64,000 bases of DNA from contig NZ_JAJTWT010000007.1 of the NCBI RefSeq assembly GCF_021353235.1, positions 186,001 to 250,000 on the forward strand. The letters are read 5' to 3'. The position numbers and the translations under genes are program-made. This stretch comes from Pelomonas caseinilytica. GTDB taxonomy: Bacteria; Pseudomonadota; Gammaproteobacteria; Burkholderiales; Burkholderiaceae_C. Below the pieces are notes generated by a model, which worked only from the letters and a program-made list of their open reading frames with translations, had not been told where the DNA came from and ran no database searches. Below, one piece after another: positions 34,523-43,389 of the stretch; the stretch's first letter is position 1, and each line of letters opens with the position of its first letter.

Positions 34523-35461
34523 ATGAACGCCCTCACCCGCATCGCCCTCGCTGCTTCCATCGCCCTCGGTGGCGTGGCGGCCCAGACGACGGCTTCGGCC
34601 GCGCCCGCCGCCTCGGCTGCCGCCATCGCCAGCCCCTTCGTCGCCGCTGACGACGGCACGCCCCTCTACGTGAAGGACTGGGGCCCCGCGGACGGCCAAG
34701 TCGTCGTCTTCAGCCACGGCTGGCCGCTGAACGCGGACAGCTGGGAGTCGCAGATGCAGTTCCTGGCCGAGCGCGGCTACCGCGTCATCGCCCACGACCG
34801 CCGGGGCCATGGCCGTTCGGGCCAGCCCTGGGCGGGCAACACCATGGACCAGTACGCCGACGACCTCGACGCCGTGCTGCGCGCCAAGGGCGTGAAGCGC
34901 GCGACGCTGGTGGGCTTCTCCACCGGCGGCGGCGAGGTGGCCCGCTACATCGGCCGCCACGGCACGGCTCGCGTGGCCAAGCTGGTCCTGGTGAGCGCCG
35001 TGACACCCATCATGGGCAGCACGCCCACCCACCCCGAAGGCGTCCCCACCGCCGTGTTCGACAGCCTGCGCAAGGCGTCGCTGGACAACCGCGCCCAGCT
35101 CTACAAGGACATCGCCAGCGGCCCCTTCTTCGGCTTCAACCGCCCCGGTGCCCAGCCCTCCGCGGGCCTCGTCGACAGCTTCTACGTGCAGGGCATGCAG
35201 GCGGGCGCCAAGGCCACCTACGACAGCATCGAGGCCTTCTTCCATTCCGACTTCCGCGACGACCTGAAGAAGGTCGACGTGCCGACGCTGGTCATCCACG
35301 GTACGGACGACCAGATCGTGCCCATCGACGTGACCGGCCGCGCGACAGCCCGGCTCGTCAAGGGCGCGCGCCTGATCGAATACGCCGGTGGCCCCCACGG
35401 CATCACCGACACCCACAAGGACCGCCTGAACCAGGATCTGCTGGACTTCATCCGCCAGTGA
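34523..35461 (+). CDS. Exported alpha/beta hydrolase, non-heme chloroperoxidase-like
   Basis: A 312-residue alpha/beta hydrolase. The start at 34523 has a GGAG site 7 nt upstream; an in-frame ATG at 34511 would overlap that site. A Sec signal (about residues 1-32) precedes the hydrolase domain: oxyanion [10 protein letters not shown], nucleophile elbow GFSTGGGEV (Ser about 138), acid in HGTDDQIVP and catalytic His in GGPHGI. The domain closely follows cofactor-free chloroperoxidases/esterases, normally cytoplasmic, so the signal peptide is notable. It is divergent from the AraC gene, its likely regulator. Confidence 0.88.
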   Translation: MNALTRIALAASIALGGVAAQTTASAAPAASAAAIASPFVAADDGTPLYVKDWGPADGQVVVFSHGWPLNADSWESQMQFLAERGYRVIAHDRRGHGRSGQPWAGNTMDQYADDLDAVLRAKGVKRATLVGFSTGGGEVARYIGRHGTARVAKLVLVSAVTPIMGSTPTHPEGVPTAVFDSLRKASLDNRAQLYKDIASGPFFGFNRPGAQPSAGLVDSFYVQGMQAGAKATYDSIEAFFHSDFRDDLKKVDVPTLVIHGTDDQIVPIDVTGRATARLVKGARLIEYAGGPHGITDTHKDRLNQDLLDFIRQ

Positions 35462-35619
35462 GCCCCGGCCCCGCCGCCGGCCGCGGCCGGCGGTGACTCA
35501 GTTAAGCATTCCGCGTTCGCGGCACGCACGACGCATGAAACGGGCGTATTGCGGGCCGAGTGCTGGGGCCGGACACGCGCCGCGTTCAGCGCGCGGGGTG
35601 GGCCGGGGGCCGTTTCACA

Positions 35620-35889
35620 TCAGCGCGTCGTGCCCCGGCGCACCAGGTTCACGATGGCCAGCAGCACGATGGCGCCGAGCAGCGAGACGACCAAGCCGGG
35701 GAGGCTGAAATCGTTGCTGTTGATCGTGCCGGTCCCCAGCATGGGCGCCAGGAACCAGCCGCCGATCATGGCGCCGACGATGCCGACCACCACGTTCAGG
35801 ATCACGCCCTGCTGGGCATCGGTCTTCATGACCAGGCTGGCGACCCAGCCGATGAGCCCGCCTACGATGAGCCAAATAATCAAGTTCAT
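35620..35889 (-). CDS. GlsB/YeaQ/YmgE family stress membrane protein
   Basis: An 89-residue protein of three hydrophobic segments with the family start MNLIIWLIVGGLIGWVASLVM, the conserved DAQQGVILNVVVGIVGAMIGGWF and a closing LGAIVLLAIVNLVRRG. A clear AAAAGGAGAT ribosome-binding site precedes the ATG. Members (transglycosylase-associated proteins) are small inner-membrane proteins induced by stress; the mechanism is unknown. It is slightly longer in its second loop (about residues 50-64) than the shortest members. Confidence 0.9.
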   Translation of the reverse strand: MNLIIWLIVGGLIGWVASLVMKTDAQQGVILNVVVGIVGAMIGGWFLAPMLGTGTINSNDFSLPGLVVSLLGAIVLLAIVNLVRRGTTR

Positions 35890-36034
35890 ACCGATCTCCT
35901 TTTGAATGGGAAGGAACACGCTTGCAGGCGGCCGAGGCGTCGTGCCCGCCAACCGCCCTGCGGCAAGCGGCGATCCCGGCCGGCGTGAGCTGACCCGCGG
36001 CGCCCCCGCGTGCCGGCACGGCGACAATGCGCCC

Positions 36035-37315
36035 GTGAGCCTGCCCAACAAGTTGTCCCTCTTCGTGTCCTGCCCCGGCGGCGTCGAGCCGCTGCTGGAG
36101 GAGGAGCTCAAGCGCTTTCTGCCGCCTGGCGTGCGCAGCAAGGTCCAGGCCCTGCGCGGCGGCTGCGGCCTGCTCGGCAGCGCCGAAGACGTGATGCGCA
36201 TCAACCTGGAGAGCCGGCTGGCGCAGCGGGTGCTGGTGGAGCTGATCGAGGGCCCCTACCGCCACGAGGACGACCTCTACGCCCTCGCCCGCCGCGTCGA
36301 CTGGCGCGACTGGCTGACGCCGCGGCACACGCTGCGCGTGGACACGACGGCCCAGCGCTCGCCGCTCAAGAGCCTGAACTTCGCCGCCCTGCGCATCAAG
36401 GACGCCGTCTGCGACCAGGTCCGCGAGCACACCGGCGAGCGGCCCAGTGTGGACACCCAGCGCCCCGACCTGCCCATCGTGCTGCACCTCGGCCCCGAGC
36501 GCGCGGCTCTCTACGTCGACACCTCGGGCGAGCCGCTGTTCAAGCGCGGCTGGCGCATCGACAAGGGCGACGCGCCGCTGAAGGAGACCCTGGCCGCCGC
36601 CATGCTCGCCGCGGCCGGCTGGCGCGGCACGGCGGAACAGGGCGGCGCCCTGCACGACCCCTGCTGCGGCTCGGGCACCATCCCCATCGAGGCCGCGCTG
36701 ATCGCCTGCGACGCCGCGCCGGGCCTGCAGCGCCGCTTCGCCTTCGAGCACCAGTTGCCCTTCGCCACCGGCCCCATGAAGGCCGCCTGGGGCGAGATGG
36801 CCCAGGCGGCGCGCGCCCGCATCCACCCGCCGGCCGTGCCCATCTTTGCCAGCGACGTGGCCTTCCGCATGGTCGACTTCGCGCGGCGCAATGCCGAGCG
36901 TGCCGGCGTGGCCCAGTACATCCAGTTCAACGGCGGCGACGCCCTGGAGCGCCCGGCGCCCACGCTGCCCGAGGGCATGCCCGGCAGCATCGTCATGAAC
37001 CCGCCCTACGGCGAACGCATCGAAGTACGCGGCAAGGCCGCGATGACGCGCGACGCGGGCGGCAGCGAGCAAAGGGATGCCGGCGACGACTTCTTCCCGC
37101 GGCTGGCCGCGCACTGGAAGCGGCAATACACCCAGAACCCCGCCGGCTGGACGGCCTGGATGCTGAGCCCCGACATGAAGCTGCCCGGCCGGATGCGGCT
37201 GAAGGAATCGCGGCGCGTCCCGATGTGGAACGGCCCCATCGAGTGCCGGCTGTTCCGCTTCGATCTCGTCAAGGGCTCGGCCCGCAAGCCGGCCGGCGAA
37301 GACGATGCGGCGTGA
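36035..37315 (+). CDS. rlmL: THUMP-domain 23S rRNA guanine-N2 methyltransferase, RlmL-like
   Basis: A 426-residue SAM-dependent RNA methyltransferase of the YcbY/RlmL N-terminal type. An N-terminal ferredoxin-like plus THUMP domain (about residues 1-150, FVSCPGGVEPLLEEELKRF) binds RNA; the Rossmann domain has DPCCGSGTIPIEAAL for SAM and NPPYGERI as the catalytic N-methylation motif. It lacks the second methyltransferase (RlmK) half found in E. coli, as is common in betaproteobacteria. The start is GTG 36035; no ATG in frame fits. An 11-nt overlap leads into the next gene. The exact modified base is inferred. Confidence 0.88.
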   Translation: MSLPNKLSLFVSCPGGVEPLLEEELKRFLPPGVRSKVQALRGGCGLLGSAEDVMRINLESRLAQRVLVELIEGPYRHEDDLYALARRVDWRDWLTPRHTLRVDTTAQRSPLKSLNFAALRIKDAVCDQVREHTGERPSVDTQRPDLPIVLHLGPERAALYVDTSGEPLFKRGWRIDKGDAPLKETLAAAMLAAAGWRGTAEQGGALHDPCCGSGTIPIEAALIACDAAPGLQRRFAFEHQLPFATGPMKAAWGEMAQAARARIHPPAVPIFASDVAFRMVDFARRNAERAGVAQYIQFNGGDALERPAPTLPEGMPGSIVMNPPYGERIEVRGKAAMTRDAGGSEQRDAGDDFFPRLAAHWKRQYTQNPAGWTAWMLSPDMKLPGRMRLKESRRVPMWNGPIECRLFRFDLVKGSARKPAGEDDAA

Positions 37316-37814
37316 GCTGGCGGCGGGCCTGCTGGCCCTCGCGGCCGCGGCCGGCGCCGTCGCGGCGCCACCCTGCATCCTGGTGTTCGGCCAGGGCCGC
37401 AACCCGCCGGCCGCCGGCGCGCCCGACTGGGACGAGCTGAACGCGCGGTTCAACGCCGCCGTCGCCGAGGCGCTCGAGGCTCCCGGCCGCCGCACCGTGG
37501 CCTTGACCGCATCGGCCGCGCAGATCGACCCGGCGTCGGCCGGCCTGGCCTTGCTGCAGCAGGCCGACGCGGCGGGCTGCATCACCCTGGCGGAAACCAC
37601 CGTCTTCACCGACGGGCAGGACACCCTGGTGCTGAGGCTGCGCGTCTACCCCCTGCTGCCGCAGTTCGACGGCGGCCGCATCGCCGGCCTGCGCATCGGC
37701 GCACCCCTCTTCGTCACGCAGCGCGAGCTCGCCATGGCGACGCTGGCCCGGCTGCAGCCCGAGCGCCTGGCCGCGCAGATGGCGGCCGAATACCTTCAGC
37801 ACGACCGGCGCTGA
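37305..37814 (+). CDS. Unknown small exported protein
   Basis: A 169-residue protein I do not recognise. A signal peptide (about residues 1-21, RRELAAGLLALAAAAGAVAA) is followed by a soluble alpha/beta domain (PDWDELNARFNAAVAEALEA, DTLVLRLRVYPLLPQFDG). The fold looks like a small periplasmic ligand- or protein-binding domain. It overlaps the methyltransferase gene by 11 nt and converges on the MFS gene with a 19-nt overlap. Codon use is normal for the genome, so it is probably real. Confidence 0.7.
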   Translation: MRRELAAGLLALAAAAGAVAAPPCILVFGQGRNPPAAGAPDWDELNARFNAAVAEALEAPGRRTVALTASAAQIDPASAGLALLQQADAAGCITLAETTVFTDGQDTLVLRLRVYPLLPQFDGGRIAGLRIGAPLFVTQRELAMATLARLQPERLAAQMAAEYLQHDRR

Positions 37815-38959
37815 GCGGCGGCCTGCCAGGCCAGGGCCGCGGCGCACAGGCCGATGGGCACCAGGCTGGCCCAGTTCATCCAGGCCCATCCGCCCGTGGT
37901 GACGAGGGCACCGGAGGAGAACGAGGTCAGCGTCATGGTCGCGTAGACGCCGGTGTCCAGCAGCCCCTGGGCGCGCGTCTTCTCCTCGGGCCGGTAGGCC
38001 TGGGTGAAGAGCGTCGTGCCGCCGATGTAGAGGAAATTCCAGCCCACGCCGAGCATCAGCAGCGCGCCCATGAAGTGCTCCAGGTCCTGGCCGGAGAGCG
38101 CCAATGCCACGCAGCCGAGGTTGAGCGCCACGCCCACCGCCATCACCGGCAGCACGCCGGCCCGGCGGATCAGCGGGCCGGTGAAGAAGCTGGGCACGAA
38201 CATGCCCAGCACATGCCACTGCAGCACGCGGCTCGCGTCGGCGAAGGGCAGGCCGCACTGCCCCATGGCGATGGGCGTGGCGGCCATGAGCAGGTTCATG
38301 ACGCCGTAACCGAGCGCGCTCGCCGCCAGGGCGACGATGAAGACCGGCTGGCGCGCGATCTCCGCGCTCGGCCGGCCGCCCGACCCGGCGGCCGGCCGGG
38401 GCAGCGGCGGGAATTCGATCAGCGAGATGAGCAGCAGGCCGGCGAGCGCCACGCCCATCAGCAGCAGGTAGGCACCGGCGAACGGCACCGTCAGCAGGTT
38501 GCGGCTTTCGCGCGCCAGCAGCGGCCCGAGCACCGCGCCGAGGCAGCCGCCGGCCAGCACCCAGGAGATGGCCGCCTCGCGCTTGTCGGCGGCGACCAGC
38601 TCGGTCGCGGCGAAGCGGTAGAGGGCGGCATTGGCGTTGTAGTAGCCGGCCACCAGCGTCGCCAGCACCACGCCCCAGAAGTGGCCGCCGGTCACGCTCC
38701 ACAGCGCGATGGCGCAGCTGGCCAGGGCCACGCACAGGCCGATCTGGAAGGCCCGCCTGCGTCCGAAGCGCAGCTGGTGCCGCCCGACGAGCCGGGCCAT
38801 GACCGCGCCGCCGGCCACGTAGGCGCAGATGGGCAGGGTGGCCATCCACGGCCGGGGTGCCAGCGCCAGGCCCACCAGGCCGTTGATGGCCATGAAGCAG
38901 ATGTTGTTCGTCAGGAACAGGCCCTGGGCCAGGACCAGCCAGGCGAGCCGGCGGTTCAT
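37796..38959 (-). CDS. MFS transporter
   Basis: A 387-residue major-facilitator permease with twelve hydrophobic segments. The loop between TM2 and TM3 has GRHQLRFGRRRAF, the family's G-x3-D/R-R-x-G-R/K-R/K type motif, and a Pro/Gly-rich cytoplasmic loop lies between TM6 and TM7 (about residues 185-200). No clear substrate signature is visible; the sequence resembles YfcJ/YbfB-like exporters. It overlaps rsmE by 4 nt and shares its operon. Confidence 0.85.
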   Translation of the reverse strand: MNRRLAWLVLAQGLFLTNNICFMAINGLVGLALAPRPWMATLPICAYVAGGAVMARLVGRHQLRFGRRRAFQIGLCVALASCAIALWSVTGGHFWGVVLATLVAGYYNANAALYRFAATELVAADKREAAISWVLAGGCLGAVLGPLLARESRNLLTVPFAGAYLLLMGVALAGLLLISLIEFPPLPRPAAGSGGRPSAEIARQPVFIVALAASALGYGVMNLLMAATPIAMGQCGLPFADASRVLQWHVLGMFVPSFFTGPLIRRAGVLPVMAVGVALNLGCVALALSGQDLEHFMGALLMLGVGWNFLYIGGTTLFTQAYRPEEKTRAQGLLDTGVYATMTLTSFSSGALVTTGGWAWMNWASLVPIGLCAAALAWQAAAQRRSC

Positions 38960-39675
38960 GCCGACAGCGCCAGCCAGGCGAGGACGGCCAGCGGTGCGGT
39001 GTCCGCACGCAGGATGCGGGGACCGAGGGTGACGGCAGCGAAGCCGCGCTCGCGGGCGGCGCCCTCCTCCGCGTCGCTCAGCCCGCCCTCCGGGCCGCTG
39101 AGGAAGACGGCGCTCGCCCCCGGCGCCGCGGCAGCCAGCGGCACCGTGGCCCGCGGGCTCAGCAGGCCGCGCCATTCGCCACCGGCCGGCGCGGGCAGCG
39201 CGGCGAGCCAGGCCGGCAAAGGCTGGACGGGCTCGACACGCATCGGCACCGTGCGACCGGACTGTTCGGCCGCCGCAATGGCCACGGACTGCCAGTGGGC
39301 GCGCTTCTTGTCGGCACGCTCGCCGGCCAGCCGCAGCACCGAGCGCTCTGACACCAAGGGCTGCAGCACCGCGGCGCCGAGCTCGGTCGCCTTCTCGACG
39401 AGGAAATCCATGCGGTCGTTGGCCGGCATGACGACGGCCAGCGTGACGCGGCGCGCCAGTTCGCGCTGCGGACTTTCGGCCGTGACGAGGCTCACGCGGA
39501 CCTCGCTGCGGCCCATCGCCGTCACCTCGGCCCGCCATTCCGGGCCGCTGCCGTCGAAGAGGGTGAGGGCGTCGCCCGGCTGCAGACGCAGCACCTGCAC
39601 GTGGCGGGCCGCGCCCGGCGGCAGGGTGATCTCGCCCGGGGCGGTCAGCGGGGCATCGACGAAGAAGCGGGGCAA
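38956..39675 (-). CDS. rsmE: 16S rRNA (uracil-1498-N3)-methyltransferase
   Basis: A 239-residue SPOUT methyltransferase. It has the N-terminal PUA-like part (PRFFVDAPL..ITLPPGAARHVQVLRLQPGD) and the knotted C-terminal SAM domain with FLVEKATELGAAVLQPL, LSGPEGGLSDAEE and LGPRILRADTAPLAVL, all diagnostic for RsmE. It modifies the 30S decoding region. The downstream MFS gene overlaps by 4 nt. Confidence 0.95.
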   Translation of the reverse strand: MPRFFVDAPLTAPGEITLPPGAARHVQVLRLQPGDALTLFDGSGPEWRAEVTAMGRSEVRVSLVTAESPQRELARRVTLAVVMPANDRMDFLVEKATELGAAVLQPLVSERSVLRLAGERADKKRAHWQSVAIAAAEQSGRTVPMRVEPVQPLPAWLAALPAPAGGEWRGLLSPRATVPLAAAAPGASAVFLSGPEGGLSDAEEGAARERGFAAVTLGPRILRADTAPLAVLAWLALSA

Positions 39676-39716
39676 GGCAGGGAGCGGGGCAGCGGCGGGG
39701 CCGCCAGTGTCCCAGA

Positions 39717-40256
39717 TCAGCGCAGGCCCAGGGCCTCGCGCACGGCGGCGGCAGCGGCCTCGCCCTTGGCCTTCTGAACGCGCTCGACGAGCTGCAGCGC
39801 CAGGGCCTGCAGGGCCGCGAGGCTGTCGGCCCGCTCCACCTCCAGGGCGAAGGCATAGCCCTTGAAGGGGCCGAGCAGCTTGGTCGCCTCACCGCTCAGA
39901 TAGGTGTAGAGCGCCGCGCGGTCCAGCAGCGGCGAGCCGGCCGGCGGCGCCTGCGCGGCGGCGGGCGCCGGTGCAGGCGCCGATGGCGCTGCCGGAGCGC
40001 TGGCCGGCGCCGGCGCCGCGGCAGGCGCCACGGGCAGCGGCTGGCCGCCCGCGCTTTGCGGCGCGATCAGGCCGTGCTGGCGCAGCGTCTCGAGGTCGGC
40101 CTGTGTCGCACCGGCCACGAGGCGCAGCCAGTCGCCTGCCGGCTTGGTGGCGTCGAGCACGAGCAGCAGGTTGCGCGCGGCCCGCGACAACGGCAAGGCT
40201 CGCGCGCGAATCTCGGCGCGGCCGGCGTCGGTTTTGGAATGCAACAGGTCGAGCAC
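39717..40256 (-). CDS. Unknown protein with Ala/Pro linker
   Basis: A 179-residue soluble protein of unknown function. An N-terminal helical domain (about residues 1-65, DLLHSKTDAGRAEIRARALPLSRAARNLLL, DWLRLVAG) is joined by an Ala/Pro-rich linker (about 75-105) to a C-terminal helical domain (about 110-179, YTYLSGEATKLLGPFKGYAF). The first part looks like a winged-helix DNA-binding or adaptor domain. It lies 63 nt after fadD on the same strand. No signal peptide is seen. Confidence 0.65.
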   Translation of the reverse strand: MLDLLHSKTDAGRAEIRARALPLSRAARNLLLVLDATKPAGDWLRLVAGATQADLETLRQHGLIAPQSAGGQPLPVAPAAAPAPASAPAAPSAPAPAPAAAQAPPAGSPLLDRAALYTYLSGEATKLLGPFKGYAFALEVERADSLAALQALALQLVERVQKAKGEAAAAAVREALGLR

Positions 40257-40319
40257 GGTGTCGGGGGTTCAGGCCGCGGATGCCAGCAGGCCGCCGCGGC
40301 TCGGGTCAGAGAGGCGCTT

Positions 40320-41999
40320 TCAGCTCTTGTCCCGCAACTCCCTGCGCAGGATCTTGCCGACCGGCGTCTTGGGCAGCTCGGTGCGGAACTCCACGAGCTT
40401 GGGGCGTTTGTAGCCGGTCAGGTTGGCTTCGCAATAGGACCGCACATCGGCCTCGGTGATATTCGGGTCTTTCTTCACGATGACGACCTTCACCGCTTCG
40501 CCGGCCTTGGCGTCCGGAACGCCGACGGCGGCGCACTCGAGCACGCCGGGCATCTGGGTGATGACGTCCTCGACCTCGTTCGGATACACGTTGAAACCGC
40601 TCACGAGGATCATGTCCTTCTTGCGGTCGACGATCTTGAAGTAACCGCGTTCATCGACGGTGCCGATGTCGCCCGTGCGGAAGAAGCCGTCGGCCGTCAT
40701 GACCTTGGCCGTCTCGTCGGGGCGCTGCCAGTAGCCGGCCATGACCTGCGGGCCCTTGATGGCGATCTCGCCCGGCTGGCCCATCGGCACCTCGCGGCCG
40801 TCGTCGTCGAGCAGCTTGAGCTCGGTCAGCGGCATGGGCAGGCCGATGGTGCCGCTGTAGGCGTCGCTATCGGTCGGGTTGCAGCTGGCCGAGGGCGAGG
40901 TCTCGGACAGGCCGTAGCCCTCGACGATGGGGCAGCCGGTCTTCTCGAGCCAAAGCTTGGCCGTGGCCTGCTGCACGGCCATGCCGCCGCCCACCGAGAT
41001 CACGAGATGGCTCCAGTCCACGGTGTTGAAGTCCGGGTGGTTGGCCATGGCCATGAAGAGGGTGTTGACGGCCGGAAAGCTGTGGAAGCGATGGCCCTGC
41101 AGTTCCTTGAACACGGCCGGCAGGTCGCGCGGATTGGGGATCAGCACGTTGGCGCCGCCCATGTGCATGGACAGCATCATGTTCGTGTTGAAGCCGAAGA
41201 TGTGATACAGCGGCAACGCGCAGATCGTCGTGACCTGCTCGCCCTTGTGGATCTTCTTGAGCGCCGGCTGGTACCAGGCTTCGCTTTGCAGGATGTTGGC
41301 GACGAGGTTGCGGTGCAGCAGCACGGCGCCCTTGGAGACGCCCGTCGTGCCGCCGGTGTACTGCAGCACGGCGATGTCGTCCGGCCCCAGCTTGGGCGCC
41401 TTGTAGGTGAGGCTGCGGCCCTTGGAGAGGGCGTCGTTGAAGCGCACGGCGCCGGGCAGCTCGAAGGCCGGCACCATCTTCTTCACCTTGCGCACGACAT
41501 AGTTGACGATCATTCCCTTGGCGAAGCCCAGCATGTCGCCCATGGCGGCGAGGATGACGTGCTTGGTCGGCACGTGCTGGATGACCTGCTGCAGCACCGA
41601 GGCGAAGTTCTCGATGATGACGATGGCCTTGGCGCCGGAGTCCTTGAGCTGGTGCTCCAGCTCGCGCGGCGTGTACAGCGGGTTGACGTTGACGACCACA
41701 TAACCGGCCCGCAGCACGGCAGCGACGGCGACCGGGTACTGGAAGAGGTTGGGCATCATCAGGGCGACGCGGTCGCCCTTCTCCAGGCCCAGGCCCTGCA
41801 GATAGGCCGCCAGCGCCCGCGAGGCTTCGTCCACCTGGGCGAAGCTCACGCTCTTGCCCATCATGTGGTAGGCCGGCTTGGCGGCGTTCTTCTTGAACGA
41901 GGTGTCGAGCAGATCCACCAGGCTGGGGTAGAGCGCCACATCGATGTCGCGCGGCACCTCGGCCGGGTAATGCTTCAGCCAGATCGGCTCCATGGCCAT
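40320..41999 (-). CDS. fadD: Long-chain fatty-acid CoA ligase
   Basis: A 559-residue AMP-forming ligase that activates long-chain fatty acids for beta-oxidation. It has P-loop YTGGTTGVSKGAVL (about residue 214), the GYGLSETSPSASCNP adenylate motif, FFRTGDIG, DRKKDMILVSGFNVYPNEVED (the FACS signature region) and PKTPVGKILRREL with the catalytic Lys. N-terminal PIWLKHYPAEVPRDID is standard for betaproteobacterial FadD. The ATG has an AGGAGA site. This is the main fatty-acid activator; the ligase at 326-1972 differs in substrate class. Confidence 0.95.
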   Translation of the reverse strand: MAMEPIWLKHYPAEVPRDIDVALYPSLVDLLDTSFKKNAAKPAYHMMGKSVSFAQVDEASRALAAYLQGLGLEKGDRVALMMPNLFQYPVAVAAVLRAGYVVVNVNPLYTPRELEHQLKDSGAKAIVIIENFASVLQQVIQHVPTKHVILAAMGDMLGFAKGMIVNYVVRKVKKMVPAFELPGAVRFNDALSKGRSLTYKAPKLGPDDIAVLQYTGGTTGVSKGAVLLHRNLVANILQSEAWYQPALKKIHKGEQVTTICALPLYHIFGFNTNMMLSMHMGGANVLIPNPRDLPAVFKELQGHRFHSFPAVNTLFMAMANHPDFNTVDWSHLVISVGGGMAVQQATAKLWLEKTGCPIVEGYGLSETSPSASCNPTDSDAYSGTIGLPMPLTELKLLDDDGREVPMGQPGEIAIKGPQVMAGYWQRPDETAKVMTADGFFRTGDIGTVDERGYFKIVDRKKDMILVSGFNVYPNEVEDVITQMPGVLECAAVGVPDAKAGEAVKVVIVKKDPNITEADVRSYCEANLTGYKRPKLVEFRTELPKTPVGKILRRELRDKS

Positions 42000-42063
42000 G
42001 TCTCCTTTTTGCTTGCAGGATTCTGACCGATGGCTGACGCGGTTCAGGTCAGGGGATTCGATA

Positions 42064-43278
42064 TCAGGCTGGCGGTGAACCTTGGAAAGCGCTGCCCGTC
42101 ACCTGCGGGGCGGCGGCTTCGGCCAGCGAAGCGTCGACGGCCTCGCGGTGAAAGAGATCCAGATACGGTTGGTAGCGCCATTGACGGTTGCGTCCAAACC
42201 CGGTGACTTCGCGCAACCAGCCGCGCGACTCGAAGTCGGTCAGCAGCTTCAGCGCAGTCGGGAAGCTGCATTGCAGCCACTGCGCGGCGCGTGGCGCGGA
42301 GACGCTGGGCTGCACCAGCAGCCTGTCCAACAGGGCGAGTGCACGGGCGTTCTTGGCGACGGCGCCACGGTGGGTTTCGCGCATCTGCACGATGTCGCGG
42401 GCGGTCTGCGTGGCGGCGCGGGCCGTCTGGCTGACGCCGCGCAGGAAGAAGGCGACCCAGGGTTCCCAATGACCTTGGCTTCGGATGGCAGTGAGTCGGT
42501 CGTAGTACTCGGCGCGGTGTGTCTTGAGGAATAGCGAGAGGTAGAGCAGCGGCCGAGCGAGCGCCCCCTCAGCACACAGCAGCAGCGTGATGAGAAGGCG
42601 CCCGACGCGGCCGTTGCCATCGAGAAAGGGATGGATGGTCTCGAACTGGGCATGCACGAGCGCGCAGCGCACCAGCAATGGAAGCTCGGCGCGGCTGTCA
42701 TGCATGAAGCGCTCGAGCTGCCCGAGGGCCGGCATGACCTCCTGCGGTGGCGGTGGAATGAAGGCGGCGGTGCGCAAGCTGCTGCCGACGCCGCCGATCC
42801 AGTTCTGGCTGGTACGGAACTCGCCCGGAGACTTGTCACTGCCGCGCACGCCCTGCATCAGCTCCGCATGGATCTCGCGCAGCAGTCGCAAGGACAGCGG
42901 CAACTCCGCCAGCCGTGCGAGACCGTGGTTCATGGCCCGCACGTAATTGACCACCTCTCCGACATCCTTGGGTGTGCCAGCCTCGACGGCGTCCGCTTCG
43001 AAGGCCAGCACGTCTTCCAGCGTGCTCTGCGTGCCCTCGATCTGCGAGGACAGCACAGCCTCATGCCGCACATACATGGCGACGAAGAGGTCGGGGTTGG
43101 GCAGCAGCGTGGCCAGGGCATCCAGCCGCCCCAGGTCGCGATCGGCCTGGGACAGCAGGGCCTGCAGCGGGCCGTCGATCAGCAGCGGCGGATCAGGCGG
43201 CAGCGGCGCCGGCACGAAGGCACGGTAGCCGGTGGACTGCCGGACCCAACGACCGGCGCGCTGGGGTTGGTCGGCCAT
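42064..43278 (-). CDS. Fic-domain protein with self-inhibitory helix
   Basis: A 404-residue class II Fic protein, likely an AMP transferase. The N-terminal inhibitory motif S-x3-E-G appears in LSSQIEGTQSTLEDVLAFE (about residues 77-95), and the catalytic core is HPFLDGNGRVGRLLI (about residue 217). The C-terminal 100 residues form a winged-helix domain (VSAPRAAQWLQCSFPTALKLL), often DNA-binding and autoregulatory. GC and codon use are lower than in the flanking genes, and a strong palindrome sits just upstream. It is a stand-alone Fic, without a FicA antitoxin beside it. Confidence 0.9.
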   Translation of the reverse strand: MADQPQRAGRWVRQSTGYRAFVPAPLPPDPPLLIDGPLQALLSQADRDLGRLDALATLLPNPDLFVAMYVRHEAVLSSQIEGTQSTLEDVLAFEADAVEAGTPKDVGEVVNYVRAMNHGLARLAELPLSLRLLREIHAELMQGVRGSDKSPGEFRTSQNWIGGVGSSLRTAAFIPPPPQEVMPALGQLERFMHDSRAELPLLVRCALVHAQFETIHPFLDGNGRVGRLLITLLLCAEGALARPLLYLSLFLKTHRAEYYDRLTAIRSQGHWEPWVAFFLRGVSQTARAATQTARDIVQMRETHRGAVAKNARALALLDRLLVQPSVSAPRAAQWLQCSFPTALKLLTDFESRGWLREVTGFGRNRQWRYQPYLDLFHREAVDASLAEAAAPQVTGSAFQGSPPA

Positions 43279-43312
43279 GCATCAGCCTCAGAACTTTGAA
43301 CATGTGGGCCAA

Positions 43313-43331
43313 ATTAAACATCATGTTTAAT
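43313..43331 (-). promoter_or_regulatory. Palindromic operator candidate upstream of fic
   Basis: ATTAAACAT and ATGTTTAAT flank a single C, a perfect 9-bp inverted repeat in an AT-rich island 35 bp before the fic start. It overlaps the region expected for the -10/-35 boxes, so a repressor bound here would block fic. The winged-helix end of the Fic protein is a candidate for autoregulation. Confidence 0.6.
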
Positions 43332-43389
43332 CTAACGGCGCATTTGTTTAACAAGATCCTTGTTTCTGCCGCCTTATTCAACGGTCTGC

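Noticed and set aside
42064-43278. Fic toxin-antitoxin pair
   Set aside because: The inhibitory motif is inside the same protein (class II), and no separate small antitoxin gene is adjacent.
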